Below, one piece after another: positions 25,821 to 34,054 of a stretch of DNA of 53,351 nucleotides. The stretch covers positions 1-53,351 of the forward strand of contig PLTA01000017.1 in the NCBI GenBank assembly GCA_003164295.1, in the 5' to 3' direction. A program made the position numbers and the translations under genes. Numbering within the stretch: the first letter of the stretch is position 1; the number at the start of each line of letters is the position of its first letter. The notes under the pieces were generated by a model that saw only the letters and a program-made list of their open reading frames with translations, did not search any database and was not told the DNA's origin. This DNA comes from Candidatus Bathyarchaeota archaeon (GTDB lineage Archaea > Thermoproteota > Bathyarchaeia > Bathyarchaeales > Bathycorpusculaceae).

Positions 25821-27081
25821 TTTGTGCCAGTTCCAGTTTTCCGAACAAATGAACATCTAAATTTGTGCCTTTTACCAAAATTGTATGAGGCGGAATAATT
25901 GAGTACCCATTGGACTTGACGATGGTTGTTAATGCGCTTGAGCCGCCTTCAACCTGCTCAGCCAAAAGTTTACCTTCAGCCCGTTTTAGATGTAGAAGCA
26001 GAAACCTAAATTGTGGACCAGAATCAACCTCTTCAACCAACTCAGCAATTAGACATGGAAGCAAACCGTCGCCATCCAACCCACAGTAAAAGCGAATTAG
26101 AGGCGCCACAAAAAGGTAAAACCCTCCAATGCATGAGCCGATATGACCTGGCAGCATCACTACAGGTTTGCCGTTTACGATGCCGAAGCCTGAAACAGCC
26201 CCAGGTCTCAATGAGACACCCTGCACAACCACTCCGGGTTTACCAAGTTGATTTATGGCGTCTGGAACAAAATCTTTCATACCCACAGACGTGCCGCCGA
26301 TAGTTACAACAATGTCTGCGTCGGATAGGGCGTCTCCGATTTTGGCTTGCACTTGGTCTAAGGCGTCAGGCATGATTCCATTCAGCACGGCGGTTGCGCC
26401 TAATTCGGAAGCTAAACCCCCAACCACCAACGCATAGTTATTTGCAATTTTCGAAGGATCTTTTCTGCATTGTTTGATCAGTTCATCCCCGCCCGATAAA
26501 ATGGCGATTTTTGGCTTTTTGAAAACTTCAACCTCCGACATGCCGATGGACGCAAGCAATCCGATGTCTTGGGGTCGCAAAACCTGCCCACGATTAAGCA
26601 GCAATGCACCCTGTTTTACGTCGTCGCCAAGCGGGATGATGCCTTCACCCGATTTGATTTCTCGAATTATTTCGATTTTGTTGCCGTTTAAGCGGGTTTC
26701 TTCCACTTTAATTGTTGATGCTGCACCTTTTGGGATTGGCGCTCCGCATGCAACATAGGTGGCTTCACCACTTGCCACCTCAGCATTGGTTGGGTAATCA
26801 GCTGGGAACAATTTGCCAACTGCTTTGAAGACGGCGGGTTTTGAGGTTGACGCGCCAACGGTGTCTTTTGGATTAATAGCGTAGCCGTCGATGAAGGTTT
26901 TGTCGTAAGCTGGGATGTTAATGTTTGAAGTGGCATCCCTTGCCAATGTTCTGCCTAAAGCCTCAGCTAACCCGACTTTTTCAGTTAATAACTTTTTTGA
27001 TTTTACTGCATCCAGAAGTTTCATGACTGCTTCTCGGGGATCCGAGCGTTTTGGCAGCCGCCTAATATCAGGTCGATTCAT
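25813..27081 (-). CDS. moeA: Molybdopterin molybdenumtransferase MoeA
   Basis: Inserts molybdate or tungstate into adenylylated molybdopterin. The 422-residue protein has the expected domains: VALAEALGR-like start, NINIPAYDKTFIDGYAI, GAPIPKGA, and the MPT-binding motif VVTIGGTSVGMKDF, followed by LPGHIGSC and a C-terminal beta domain. Archaea often keep two copies, one for Mo and one for W; only this one is here. It begins ten bases after fdhD ends, forming an fdhD-moeA operon. Confidence 0.93.
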   Translation of the reverse strand: MNRPDIRRLPKRSDPREAVMKLLDAVKSKKLLTEKVGLAEALGRTLARDATSNINIPAYDKTFIDGYAINPKDTVGASTSKPAVFKAVGKLFPADYPTNAEVASGEATYVACGAPIPKGAASTIKVEETRLNGNKIEIIREIKSGEGIIPLGDDVKQGALLLNRGQVLRPQDIGLLASIGMSEVEVFKKPKIAILSGGDELIKQCRKDPSKIANNYALVVGGLASELGATAVLNGIMPDALDQVQAKIGDALSDADIVVTIGGTSVGMKDFVPDAINQLGKPGVVVQGVSLRPGAVSGFGIVNGKPVVMLPGHIGSCIGGFYLFVAPLIRFYCGLDGDGLLPCLIAELVEEVDSGPQFRFLLLHLKRAEGKLLAEQVEGGSSALTTIVKSNGYSIIPPHTILVKGTNLDVHLFGKLELAQIT

Positions 27082-27091
27082 TTCATGACAC

Positions 27092-27877
27092 CTATAGCAA
27101 AATTCTTTCCGCGCCCGTGTAAACGTTCATGCGTTTCCCTCGCACAAAACCTACCAGCGCAATGTTGGCTTTTTCAGCAGAAGAAATTCCCGAGTTCAAA
27201 ACAGCCGCAACCGAAGCTACAATAGGCAAACCCACTTTCGCGGCTTTGTAAATCATGTCGCCAGGCACACGCCCAGTAATGATCATGAAGCACTGACTAA
27301 AATCCTCCTTGTTTAGTGCAGCCTGTCCGATAACCTTGTCAACCGTGTTGTGTCTTCCTACGTCTTCTGAGAAAGCAACGATTGTTCCGTTAGCTTTCAC
27401 AATGGCGGAGTCATGCAGCCCCCCAGTCTCCTTGAAGCCCTTAGCAAGGCTGTTGATTTGGTTCATAGCGTCTAAAATAACTTGGGCTTTAACTTTGAGC
27501 TGAGATTTTACTATGGGTATTTTTTCGTCGTGTTGATATGGTAAGGTGCTGGCTTTGATTAGGGGAATGATACGGGTGCTGCGACGGGAGTTTTTCATGC
27601 GCTCATCCAAATCCACGTTTGCTTTGAGCTTAAGTTGGCATTTGTACTCTTTTTCATCTGAGCTCACAGATTCGATTTCATCAACCGACTCCAAAATCTC
27701 TTCAACCAATAAGTAACCAACAGCCAACTCCTTAAACTGCGATGGAGAACACCAAATCACAAACATATAAACATCATTAAGCGAAATTTGCAGCGGGACC
27801 TCTTCAGCAACACAGTCCCGTGTTTTTTCCGCTTTTCCTGTGGATAAGTCAAGCCTTACCATGTTAACCTGACGCAT
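27092..27877 (-). CDS. fdhD: FdhD-family sulfurtransferase lacking the CxxC motif
   Basis: FdhD passes sulfur to the molybdenum cofactor of formate dehydrogenase. Family motifs seen: GGLHDSAIV, FSEDVGRHNTVDKVIG, ITGRVPGDMIYKAAK and NSGISSAEKANI. The CxxC loop (Cys121/Cys124 in E. coli) is replaced by a Cys-free stretch SRRSTRIIPLIKAS. So a different sulfur route or a non-transferase role is likely. AGGAGG sits eight bases before the ATG at 27877, which picks that start over the ATG two codons earlier. The only client in sight is FwdB. Confidence 0.88.
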   Translation of the reverse strand: MRQVNMVRLDLSTGKAEKTRDCVAEEVPLQISLNDVYMFVIWCSPSQFKELAVGYLLVEEILESVDEIESVSSDEKEYKCQLKLKANVDLDERMKNSRRSTRIIPLIKASTLPYQHDEKIPIVKSQLKVKAQVILDAMNQINSLAKGFKETGGLHDSAIVKANGTIVAFSEDVGRHNTVDKVIGQAALNKEDFSQCFMIITGRVPGDMIYKAAKVGLPIVASVAAVLNSGISSAEKANIALVGFVRGKRMNVYTGAERILL

Positions 27878-27949
27878 AACCATGTCCTCCTGGCTGTTGT
27901 TTTTGAACTCAACCTAATTGATAAGCTATTCGGCGTTTATTTTTGGGAC

Positions 27950-28320
27950 TTATTTTATAATTCGGTATTTTTTTCTGTTTAAAACTATCAGGTTTGTAGT
28001 CAGCTTTTTTTCTTCCAGGTTTAATTTACCAAGGAAGCCCACAAGAATAGCATTTACATCTTCTATGGTTGGCGGATGTATTCGTATTAGGATAATGACG
28101 ACTTGTCCTCTTTTTGAAAAGTAGCAGATTGAGCCAAAGTCCACATCAAGAGTATTATAATTCTGTTTTCGAATTGTGCTAAGGCTGCAATTTCTTCGTT
28201 TTCATGACCTTTAAAAGTCGTCTGAGCAACTGCTTTAACATCGTACCCTAAGTCTCTAAGTAGCTTTATTGTTTGAGGGAAATGTTTTCGTCTGCTAAAA
28301 CTTGGGGATTTAAGACACCA
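27950..28320 (-). pseudogene. DUF5615 PIN-like toxin, broken by frameshifts
   Basis: Pieces of a DUF5615 toxin in three frames: LADENIS near 28290, LLRDLGYDVKAVAQTTFKGH and ENEEIAALAQFENRIII in the middle, and DFGSICYFSKRGQVVIILIR at the end. Single-base shifts at about 28273 and about 28153 break it. The intact family has PIN-like nuclease folds and partners DUF433 antitoxins. It follows a DUF433 gene directly, so this is a decayed toxin-antitoxin pair. Confidence 0.65.
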
Positions 28321-28537
28321 CGTACTCGAAAGATTCTTCATTCTTGACGATTTGAGCTGCATAATTGACAGCGGCTTTTATGTCCTCTTCCGTCAAAGAG
28401 GGGTAAGCTTCAAGGATACGTTTAAAATCATAACCTGCCCACAATAGCTCAAGTATCAGATACACGGGGATTCTTGTGCCTTTAATTACGGATTTCCCAC
28501 ATAGAATTTTAGGATTCACTTCAACATGTTCGCCCAT
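28310..28537 (-). CDS. DUF433 antitoxin
   Basis: A 75-residue VapB-like DUF433 protein: NPKILCGKSVIKGTRIPVYL, then ILELLWAGYDFKRILEAYPSLTEE shown by its key part (ELLWAGYD, YPSLTEEDI). It should neutralise the DUF5615 toxin next to it and repress the pair. The antitoxin is intact although the toxin is broken, so it may persist as a repressor or through recent loss. Confidence 0.85.
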   Translation of the reverse strand: MGEHVEVNPKILCGKSVIKGTRIPVYLILELLWAGYDFKRILEAYPSLTEEDIKAAVNYAAQIVKNEESFEYVVS

Positions 28538-28678
28538 TTACCATCACTGATTTTTGGAAACAAGAAATTCTTTCACACTTCAAACTATCGATTCAGTGAT
28601 GAAAGAAATAACTGTTTTGACTAACCGTTTTTCAATGTGAGGGAGTATGTTCATTTAACCGTTTACAGTGGACTCGAA

Positions 28679-28724
28679 TAGTATAGTAAACGAAATTCGC
28701 CATGTTTCGTCTAGTATAGTAAAC
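28679..28724. repeat. 13-base direct repeat pair, 33 bases apart
   Basis: TAGTATAGTAAAC occurs at 28679-28691 and 28712-28724. The start-to-start spacing of 33 bases (about three helix turns) suggests two proteins binding on one face, perhaps the DUF433 antitoxin on its own promoter, which begins 140 bases away. AACCGTTT is also repeated at 28623 and 28657. The rest of the gap 28538-28919 holds no gene. Confidence 0.5.
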
Positions 28725-28847
28725 AAATGTGGGAACTTTGCTGATTGTCAGCGGGGGTAGGAAGAAAAACTGTTTTTTCTCGACTTCTTCTTTTGATGAA
28801 ATCAATCCCGTCATTTGTTTTCCGGTTGTTTATGAAGAAGAAGCAAG

Positions 28848-28920
28848 ATTTTCTTCTTTTCAGAAAAAACACAAAACCTATGCGGTAAGATGTTAAAGGT
28901 GCCCAAGCTGAAAAGAAAAT
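28848..28920 (-). terminator. Inverted repeat after fwdC
   Basis: TTCTTTTCAG (28854-28863) and CTGAAAAGAA (28908-28917) form a ten-base perfect stem directly after the fwdC stop, with a long loop and T-rich flank on the minus strand. It could end or stabilise the fwd transcript. Confidence 0.35.
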
Positions 28921-29741
28921 TACAGGTATTTTTCGTATGTTTTGAGCTGCGGATTGTTCATTTTGTTGACGAAGATTTTGCCTGTGCCATGTTCTGCGAG
29001 GTCGCCTAAGAATACGTAGAAGGGTCCTGCGACGTTTGTTGTGTCGTCGACTTTGACTTTGGGTTTGACGTTGTCTATGGTGAATGTTGGCATGACTTCT
29101 GGTATGGTGCCTGTTATGACTATTTTGCCGCCTGTCATGCATGCGCCTGCGCGGGTATCAACGTCTTTGTCCACTAGAATTGCGCCATCGCTCATATGGT
29201 AGCCCAAGAATCTGCCTGCGCCACCTGCAATTTTGAGTACACCGCCATGTAGGTAGCATCCGACGTCGCTGCCGACTTTGCCATCAACAACAATTAATCC
29301 ACCTTTCATACCCGTGGCTGTGCCACGGTATGGAGAAGCTAAATAGTCACCTGCATCTCCATGGACTTCAATTAAGCCTCCTTTCATGTCGTTACCTGAC
29401 CATCCGCCTATGTTGCCGTTTATTGTAATTTTGCCACCGGCCATTTTTTCGCCCGTGTGCATACCGCAGTCGCCGTTAACGACTATTTCACCTGTTCTCA
29501 TGGCTTGTCCGATTCGTTTGACTTTGCTTACGTCTCCGTTGATGGTTATATCAGGTGTTGCAGTGGTGTCTTCGTTGATTTCGAATAGGTCACCGAGTTT
29601 TAGGTTGCGGTTTCCTTCTGTGACGGGCATGTTTGCTATTTCAGTCTTACTTTTGCATTTGAATACGTCTGGGCTGATGCATGCTGTTTGAACTGGTACT
29701 TCGAATTTTCTTTTGGGAACGAGAGTTATCATTTTAGACAC
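28920..29741 (-). CDS. fwdC: Formylmethanofuran dehydrogenase subunit C
   Basis: A 273-residue right-handed beta-helix made of repeated GxxM-GG units (MAGGKITING, MKGGLIEVHG, MKGGLIVVDG and more), as in FwdC, which packs against FwdA and relates to the C-terminal part of glutamate synthase. Part of the enzyme that reduces CO2 and binds it to methanofuran. Its start overlaps the fwdA end by eight bases. It is the last fwd gene here. Confidence 0.95.
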   Translation of the reverse strand: MSKMITLVPKRKFEVPVQTACISPDVFKCKSKTEIANMPVTEGNRNLKLGDLFEINEDTTATPDITINGDVSKVKRIGQAMRTGEIVVNGDCGMHTGEKMAGGKITINGNIGGWSGNDMKGGLIEVHGDAGDYLASPYRGTATGMKGGLIVVDGKVGSDVGCYLHGGVLKIAGGAGRFLGYHMSDGAILVDKDVDTRAGACMTGGKIVITGTIPEVMPTFTIDNVKPKVKVDDTTNVAGPFYVFLGDLAEHGTGKIFVNKMNNPQLKTYEKYL

Positions 29742-31431
29742 TTGCCTTCACGGTTAATTTTTCTGGAACCCTCAGATAATGGTCAAACACTGGGTAATTG
29801 TCGTATTCGATTGTCCAGTATTGTTTGAATTTTCGTCTCATTTCCTCGTCAATTACGCAGGGGTCTTTGGTTTGGACATCAAGCCACATCGTTCTACCAG
29901 GTGTAGTGTTGTTTACTACTTCACCATCTTTCACAACGACTTTGCCGTCTTTAATGGTATAAGCTGCATGTTTGAAGGCTTTGCGTGCTGCCTTGAATTT
30001 TTGGGCTATGTCGGTGGTTTCAGGGTTAATATTGTATATTGCGATGTCTGCATCTGCGCCAACACCAAGTTGACCTTTGTTTGGAAGCCCTAAAGCTTTT
30101 GCTTGTCCCGCACGAGTCATAATGGCAATCTCGTAGAGGGTCATTTCACGGTCGATTGTTGGGAGCAAACTCTTCTTCTGAGCTTTCTTGTTACAGTGAT
30201 TGAGTGTTGCTTCGCGTGCTTTCTTGCTGTATAGCCAAGCGAGAACACGTGGATAAGCAAAGAAAGGTCCGCCGTTGGGGTGATCCGTTGTCATGAACAT
30301 TTTCCACGGATCCTTAATTAGCAACGCTAATTCCAATCCAATGGACCATTGTAATGCGTTTACTGGACTGTTTTTCTTATAATGGAAGGGTATGATCCCG
30401 CCGCTTGTTTCAGTTTCAATGTCACTGTTGACCCATTTGTTGTGGCCGCCCAACTCGTAGAGTGAAAATTCGAAAGGTCCATCAGCAGTCATGGTTGTGG
30501 TGTCGGTGAATATGACTTGACCCATGTCGAAAGTCATGTGGTTGTGGGCGTTGATATAATTGGATATTTCTTCTGAGGCTGATTGGAAGTGGGCCCAGCC
30601 GTCGCCTGCGAAGCTTGCGAATTGCAAGTGAGTAATGTGGCCAACGGGTTTGCCATTGTAAGGCACGCTTTCTAACGCTTTCATAGTTTCCATTGTTGTA
30701 ACATAGTTGCCTGGTAATCCAAGATTGTTTGTGTGAAGATGTATAGAATGGGGTAGGTTGAGTAATGTGTTAACTTTTGCTAAACCTGTAATGATTTCTC
30801 GGGGGGTAATGCAGAAGTTAGCTACTTGGTCATCGATGCTGTGGACGTTGTGTCCGAAACCCCAAGATTCTAAGCCGCCTGGATTTACGATTTTTATGGC
30901 ATAACCTTTGGTTATATCTAGCATCCAAGCGACGTGTTTAGCGCATTCTTCAATTTTGCCTTTTGAGAGGTTTTCTAGTACAAACCACCAGTCTCCCAAA
31001 AGTGGATAAGTGGCTTTGTCAAGCAAGGGTATGTCGTTTAATTCTTCATGGGTATGTTTAGCTTCCAATGGTGCCATGGATGGATTCATAACGGTTGTGT
31101 AACCCATACGTGAATATCGGTAACCGGTTGTGAATGTGGATGGAATGGAGTAGCCAGTGCCGCTTCGTGTCATGGCGGTTTTGCGTTCCACATCTTTAAC
31201 GTGATCATCTGGACGAATTATTCTGCCAGTGTTAACTTCTCCCCCTGCAATGTGCGTGTGGATGTCAACACCGCCCGGCATAACAGTTAAGCCTGAAGCG
31301 TCAATTACTTGGGCTTTGCTGCTGACTTTTTTGACTATTTTACCGTCTTTGATCGCTATATCCATTTTTTCCCCGTTAATCTTGTTAATGGGGTCAAAGA
31401 CGAAGCCGTTTTTTATTAGTAACTCAGTCAT
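29734..31431 (-). CDS. fwdA: Formylmethanofuran dehydrogenase subunit A
   Basis: A 565-residue amidohydrolase-fold subunit that joins formate to methanofuran. Metal ligands: GVDIHTHIAGGE near the N-terminus, the carboxylated lysine region GYAIKIVNPGG, SIHLHTNN, and the catalytic Asp region TTDHPNGGPFFAYP. Length fits the family. It starts directly after the fwdB stop, so coupling is likely. The two binuclear zinc sites and the tunnel to FwdB are known from the methanogen structure, not from this sequence. Confidence 0.96.
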   Translation of the reverse strand: MTELLIKNGFVFDPINKINGEKMDIAIKDGKIVKKVSSKAQVIDASGLTVMPGGVDIHTHIAGGEVNTGRIIRPDDHVKDVERKTAMTRSGTGYSIPSTFTTGYRYSRMGYTTVMNPSMAPLEAKHTHEELNDIPLLDKATYPLLGDWWFVLENLSKGKIEECAKHVAWMLDITKGYAIKIVNPGGLESWGFGHNVHSIDDQVANFCITPREIITGLAKVNTLLNLPHSIHLHTNNLGLPGNYVTTMETMKALESVPYNGKPVGHITHLQFASFAGDGWAHFQSASEEISNYINAHNHMTFDMGQVIFTDTTTMTADGPFEFSLYELGGHNKWVNSDIETETSGGIIPFHYKKNSPVNALQWSIGLELALLIKDPWKMFMTTDHPNGGPFFAYPRVLAWLYSKKAREATLNHCNKKAQKKSLLPTIDREMTLYEIAIMTRAGQAKALGLPNKGQLGVGADADIAIYNINPETTDIAQKFKAARKAFKHAAYTIKDGKVVVKDGEVVNNTTPGRTMWLDVQTKDPCVIDEEMRRKFKQYWTIEYDNYPVFDHYLRVPEKLTVKASV

Positions 31432-32982
31432 TTAAGCGACCTCTGCTTTTTTTGTTTTCTTTCTTTGTTTAATTTCGATTTTAGGTGACAATTTGTTGCG
31501 TGCTTTAAGTTCGGCTTTAGTTTCTGTTTCTGGATTTTGGGCTTTAATTGCTCGAACTTCTTTTAGTATTTTAGTTAAGAGTTCTTCGTCGTTTAGGATG
31601 CCTTTTGGTGGCTCAACAACTTTGTGAAGCAGTATTGGAACGTGATCCATGCGGTAAGCTGTTCCCTCGTACTCTATTCCGCACCATTGAGTTGGAAAAA
31701 CTACATCACCAAGCCTTGAGATCGCATTCATGTCAGGGTTAATGGTGATCAAAGGGTGCTTCATCATATTTTGCATGGCTGCTTTTGGAAAATTCGCACC
31801 TGGATCCGACGAAATAACTAACGTAGCGTCAATATCGCCGCGCCTTAGCAAGTCTATGGATGTGAATTCACCAGGATTAAACTGTGGGTAGCCTTGTGAG
31901 AAATCAATTGCATATGGATAGCCTGTTTGCCAAGCGAAAACCACGTTTGCGCCCGTGACGTTGAAGTGCCCACGCATTGGAGAAATAACGAATTTAGTTC
32001 GTCTGTTAAGGTCTCTAGTTAACGCAATCGCTATTTCGATGTTTCTAAATCTACCTGCACTTTGAGTTAAGCCAAGACCAAAGAAGATAACGCCGAAATC
32101 ACAGTTCACCATTGCGTCTGTAACTTCTTTAAGGTATTCAACTGGAACACCGCCAATCTTGTCAACATCAAGTTCTTGGTCAACAACTAAACATCTCATG
32201 GCATCGAGTATTTCATAATCTTTGTTTGGCTCTACCTGAAGGAAATAATCAGCTGCCTCGGCTGTAATGGTTTTTCTAACATCAACAACAATTAATTTAC
32301 GACCATTCTTGTTGATTGCTTGTGGTGGTGCACCTACAGCGCAAGTTTGTGGATGAACTGGAGGATTATAGCTTCCTAATATTCGCTTTGAAGCTGCAGC
32401 CATTTTTTTCTGGCTTGCCGCACCTTTCAGTTTTTCCATGTAACTTTTCCATTCGCTACCTTCAAAGCGACCTTCGGTAAAACTTGTGTATCTTTCAAGA
32501 TGTCTTGGGTGTGAAGCCCATGGATCGCATGCCCAGTAAATCACTAGGTCTGCGCGATGCCTAATTTGCCCAAGAGTACAAGAGGGGATTCCGATTTCTT
32601 GCGTAGCCATAACTGATGGTCCATGGCAAACGCTGCAACAATTATCTAATGCTGAGCCTAATTCTTCAGCTAATTCAACACCGATTCTTTGCGCTTCGCT
32701 TGTTGAGCTGCTCCAGCCGAACAGAAGGGGATATTTTGCGTCGGTGAGAATTTGAGCTGCTTTGTGGACGGCTTCATCCATTGATACAGGAACCAATTTG
32801 CCGTCTTTTCTTATCATTGGTTTTAGAATTCTTTCTTCGCTTTTGTACCCATGAACCATTTTGGCTTCACATTGGGCACATCCATTCTTCATTTTTACAA
32901 TTTCGTTATTTTCCACTGTAACTTCTAAGTCATCACATAGACAACCGCATATTGGACAAACAACGGATTTTATTTCTGTCAT
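31432..32982 (-). CDS. fwdB: Formylmethanofuran dehydrogenase subunit B (Cys form)
   Basis: The tungsten/molybdenum pterin subunit that reduces CO2 to formate. N-terminal Cys cluster VCPICGCLCDD with a later CAQC binds [4Fe-4S]; the metal ligand is Cys119 in SVCHGPS, which is selenocysteine in some methanogens. It is 516 residues, longer than the usual 430 or so: an extra segment of roughly 50 residues (about 172-225) with YMEKLKGAASQKKMAAASKR, and a Lys-rich C-terminal tail. Gap to fwdD is only five bases. The FwdB role depends on mature Mo/W pterin made by the genes upstream. Confidence 0.95.
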   Translation of the reverse strand: MTEIKSVVCPICGCLCDDLEVTVENNEIVKMKNGCAQCEAKMVHGYKSEERILKPMIRKDGKLVPVSMDEAVHKAAQILTDAKYPLLFGWSSSTSEAQRIGVELAEELGSALDNCCSVCHGPSVMATQEIGIPSCTLGQIRHRADLVIYWACDPWASHPRHLERYTSFTEGRFEGSEWKSYMEKLKGAASQKKMAAASKRILGSYNPPVHPQTCAVGAPPQAINKNGRKLIVVDVRKTITAEAADYFLQVEPNKDYEILDAMRCLVVDQELDVDKIGGVPVEYLKEVTDAMVNCDFGVIFFGLGLTQSAGRFRNIEIAIALTRDLNRRTKFVISPMRGHFNVTGANVVFAWQTGYPYAIDFSQGYPQFNPGEFTSIDLLRRGDIDATLVISSDPGANFPKAAMQNMMKHPLITINPDMNAISRLGDVVFPTQWCGIEYEGTAYRMDHVPILLHKVVEPPKGILNDEELLTKILKEVRAIKAQNPETETKAELKARNKLSPKIEIKQRKKTKKAEVA

Positions 32983-32987
32983 ATCAA

Positions 32988-33389
32988 TTACCGCCCATAC
33001 TCTTTCATTAAAAGTTCATCAAGGCTTAAGACAACTTCATTTGGAGCAGGTTGAACTTCAACTGAAAAACCCTTAAACATAGGCATGCCCATGCCGAAAG
33101 TTTCGTCGCCACAGATTGCATTTGCCCATAAACCGGCTGGTATAAAGACCATTCCGGGTGTGATTCCGCTCGGAAATTTTACTGCTTTAACGATTACGGA
33201 ACCATACTTGGAGGTGACTTGAACGTTTGTTCCACTTTTTATGCCCAGTTTCACCATATCAGTTTTGTCTATAAAACAGACTGCTGAGCTGTCAAAATAT
33301 TCTTTGGAACCTTTGCCCATCTCTTTCCCTACGCCTTGATCAATTGTTCTTCCAGTAATTAGAGTAGCTTGCAATTTTTGCTCTACCAT
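32988..33389 (-). CDS. fwdD: Formylmethanofuran dehydrogenase subunit D
   Basis: A 133-residue molybdopterin dinucleotide-binding subunit that completes the pterin site of FwdB. Key parts: ATLITGRTIDQGVGKEMGK, LGIKSGTNVQVTSKYG, and FIPAGLWANAICGDET, typical of the C-terminal domain of the DMSO reductase family. First gene of the fwdDBAC operon. FwdE, FwdF and FwdG are not in the window. Confidence 0.93.
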   Translation of the reverse strand: MVEQKLQATLITGRTIDQGVGKEMGKGSKEYFDSSAVCFIDKTDMVKLGIKSGTNVQVTSKYGSVIVKAVKFPSGITPGMVFIPAGLWANAICGDETFGMGMPMFKGFSVEVQPAPNEVVLSLDELLMKEYGR

Positions 33390-33422
33390 GGTCTAAGACC
33401 TTACCCAATAGAGTTTATGGAG

Positions 33423-33433
33423 TTATATTTAAA
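33423..33433 (-). promoter_or_regulatory. TATA box of the fwd operon
   Basis: Minus-strand TTTAAATATAA lies about 39 bases before the fwdD ATG, with TAAGG between it and the start, so a short leader is likely. Confidence 0.5.
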
Positions 33434-33555
33434 ATTAAGTTTAAAAAAAATGTAAAATTCACCTTTAACATGATGCATTAGCAACGACTAATAACCATCA
33501 AAGCTGTGGCTAGTAGATATTTCCCAAAATAAAATTGACGCAAAAAAGTAAAAAG

Positions 33556-33927
33556 TTACTTTAGTTTGGCGTGTTCAGCCTTGAAAGCTGCATTATATGT
33601 CCGCTTGTGACCGTCATTGATGAAAAAAGTAACTTTTCCTGTGAAGGTAACGCCTCGTAGCCGCCTTAAATCCTTAGTCATGTCTGGCTCCGTGTCGTCA
33701 AACCAGCACATCACGTAATGGTCGGCGGCGCCTTCAGGCGTGGAGAGGTAGTCAGCGTCGCCCATGATCGTAAAAAAATCTTCAATTTGCCCTGAGCACC
33801 CCGAATCTTTTTCACAATTCAGCATCAACTTTTTTGCCTTAACAACTACGAAGGGGTCAATTTCAGGATTAACATCTCTTTCTTTAAAAATGCATAAAAC
33901 AGGTTTATTATAAACAAATTGAGACAA
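33556..33927 (-). CDS. Unknown protein upstream of the fwd operon
   Basis: A 123-residue soluble protein I cannot place. It has four cysteines (LCIFKE, LNCEKDSGCSGQ, VMCWF) and a middle acidic patch (DDTEPDMTKD). A CxxxxxCSG-like pair might bind metal. It faces the same way as fwdDBAC, 166 bases upstream, but the fwd operon has its own promoter, so cotranscription is uncertain. Confidence 0.6.
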   Translation of the reverse strand: MSQFVYNKPVLCIFKERDVNPEIDPFVVVKAKKLMLNCEKDSGCSGQIEDFFTIMGDADYLSTPEGAADHYVMCWFDDTEPDMTKDLRRLRGVTFTGKVTFFINDGHKRTYNAAFKAEHAKLK

Positions 33928-34054
33928 GCAAAGTCCTCAAATAAGCTAGCCCAACTCAATTATTTAACTATATTGCACAGTTAACAACGACGTTAAATTT
34001 TAGGGAGCAGAGCATTATCGAAAATTTAAAAAGCACACGTTCCCTACTTTAACT

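Noticed and set aside
28632..28814. A 60-codon minus-strand frame with a repeated FVYYT
   Set aside because: The repeat is only the translation of the 13-base DNA repeats; no start signal or family.
31432..32982. Selenocysteine in FwdB
   Set aside because: The metal-ligand codon is Cys in SVCHGPS, with no in-frame TGA, so this is the Cys form.
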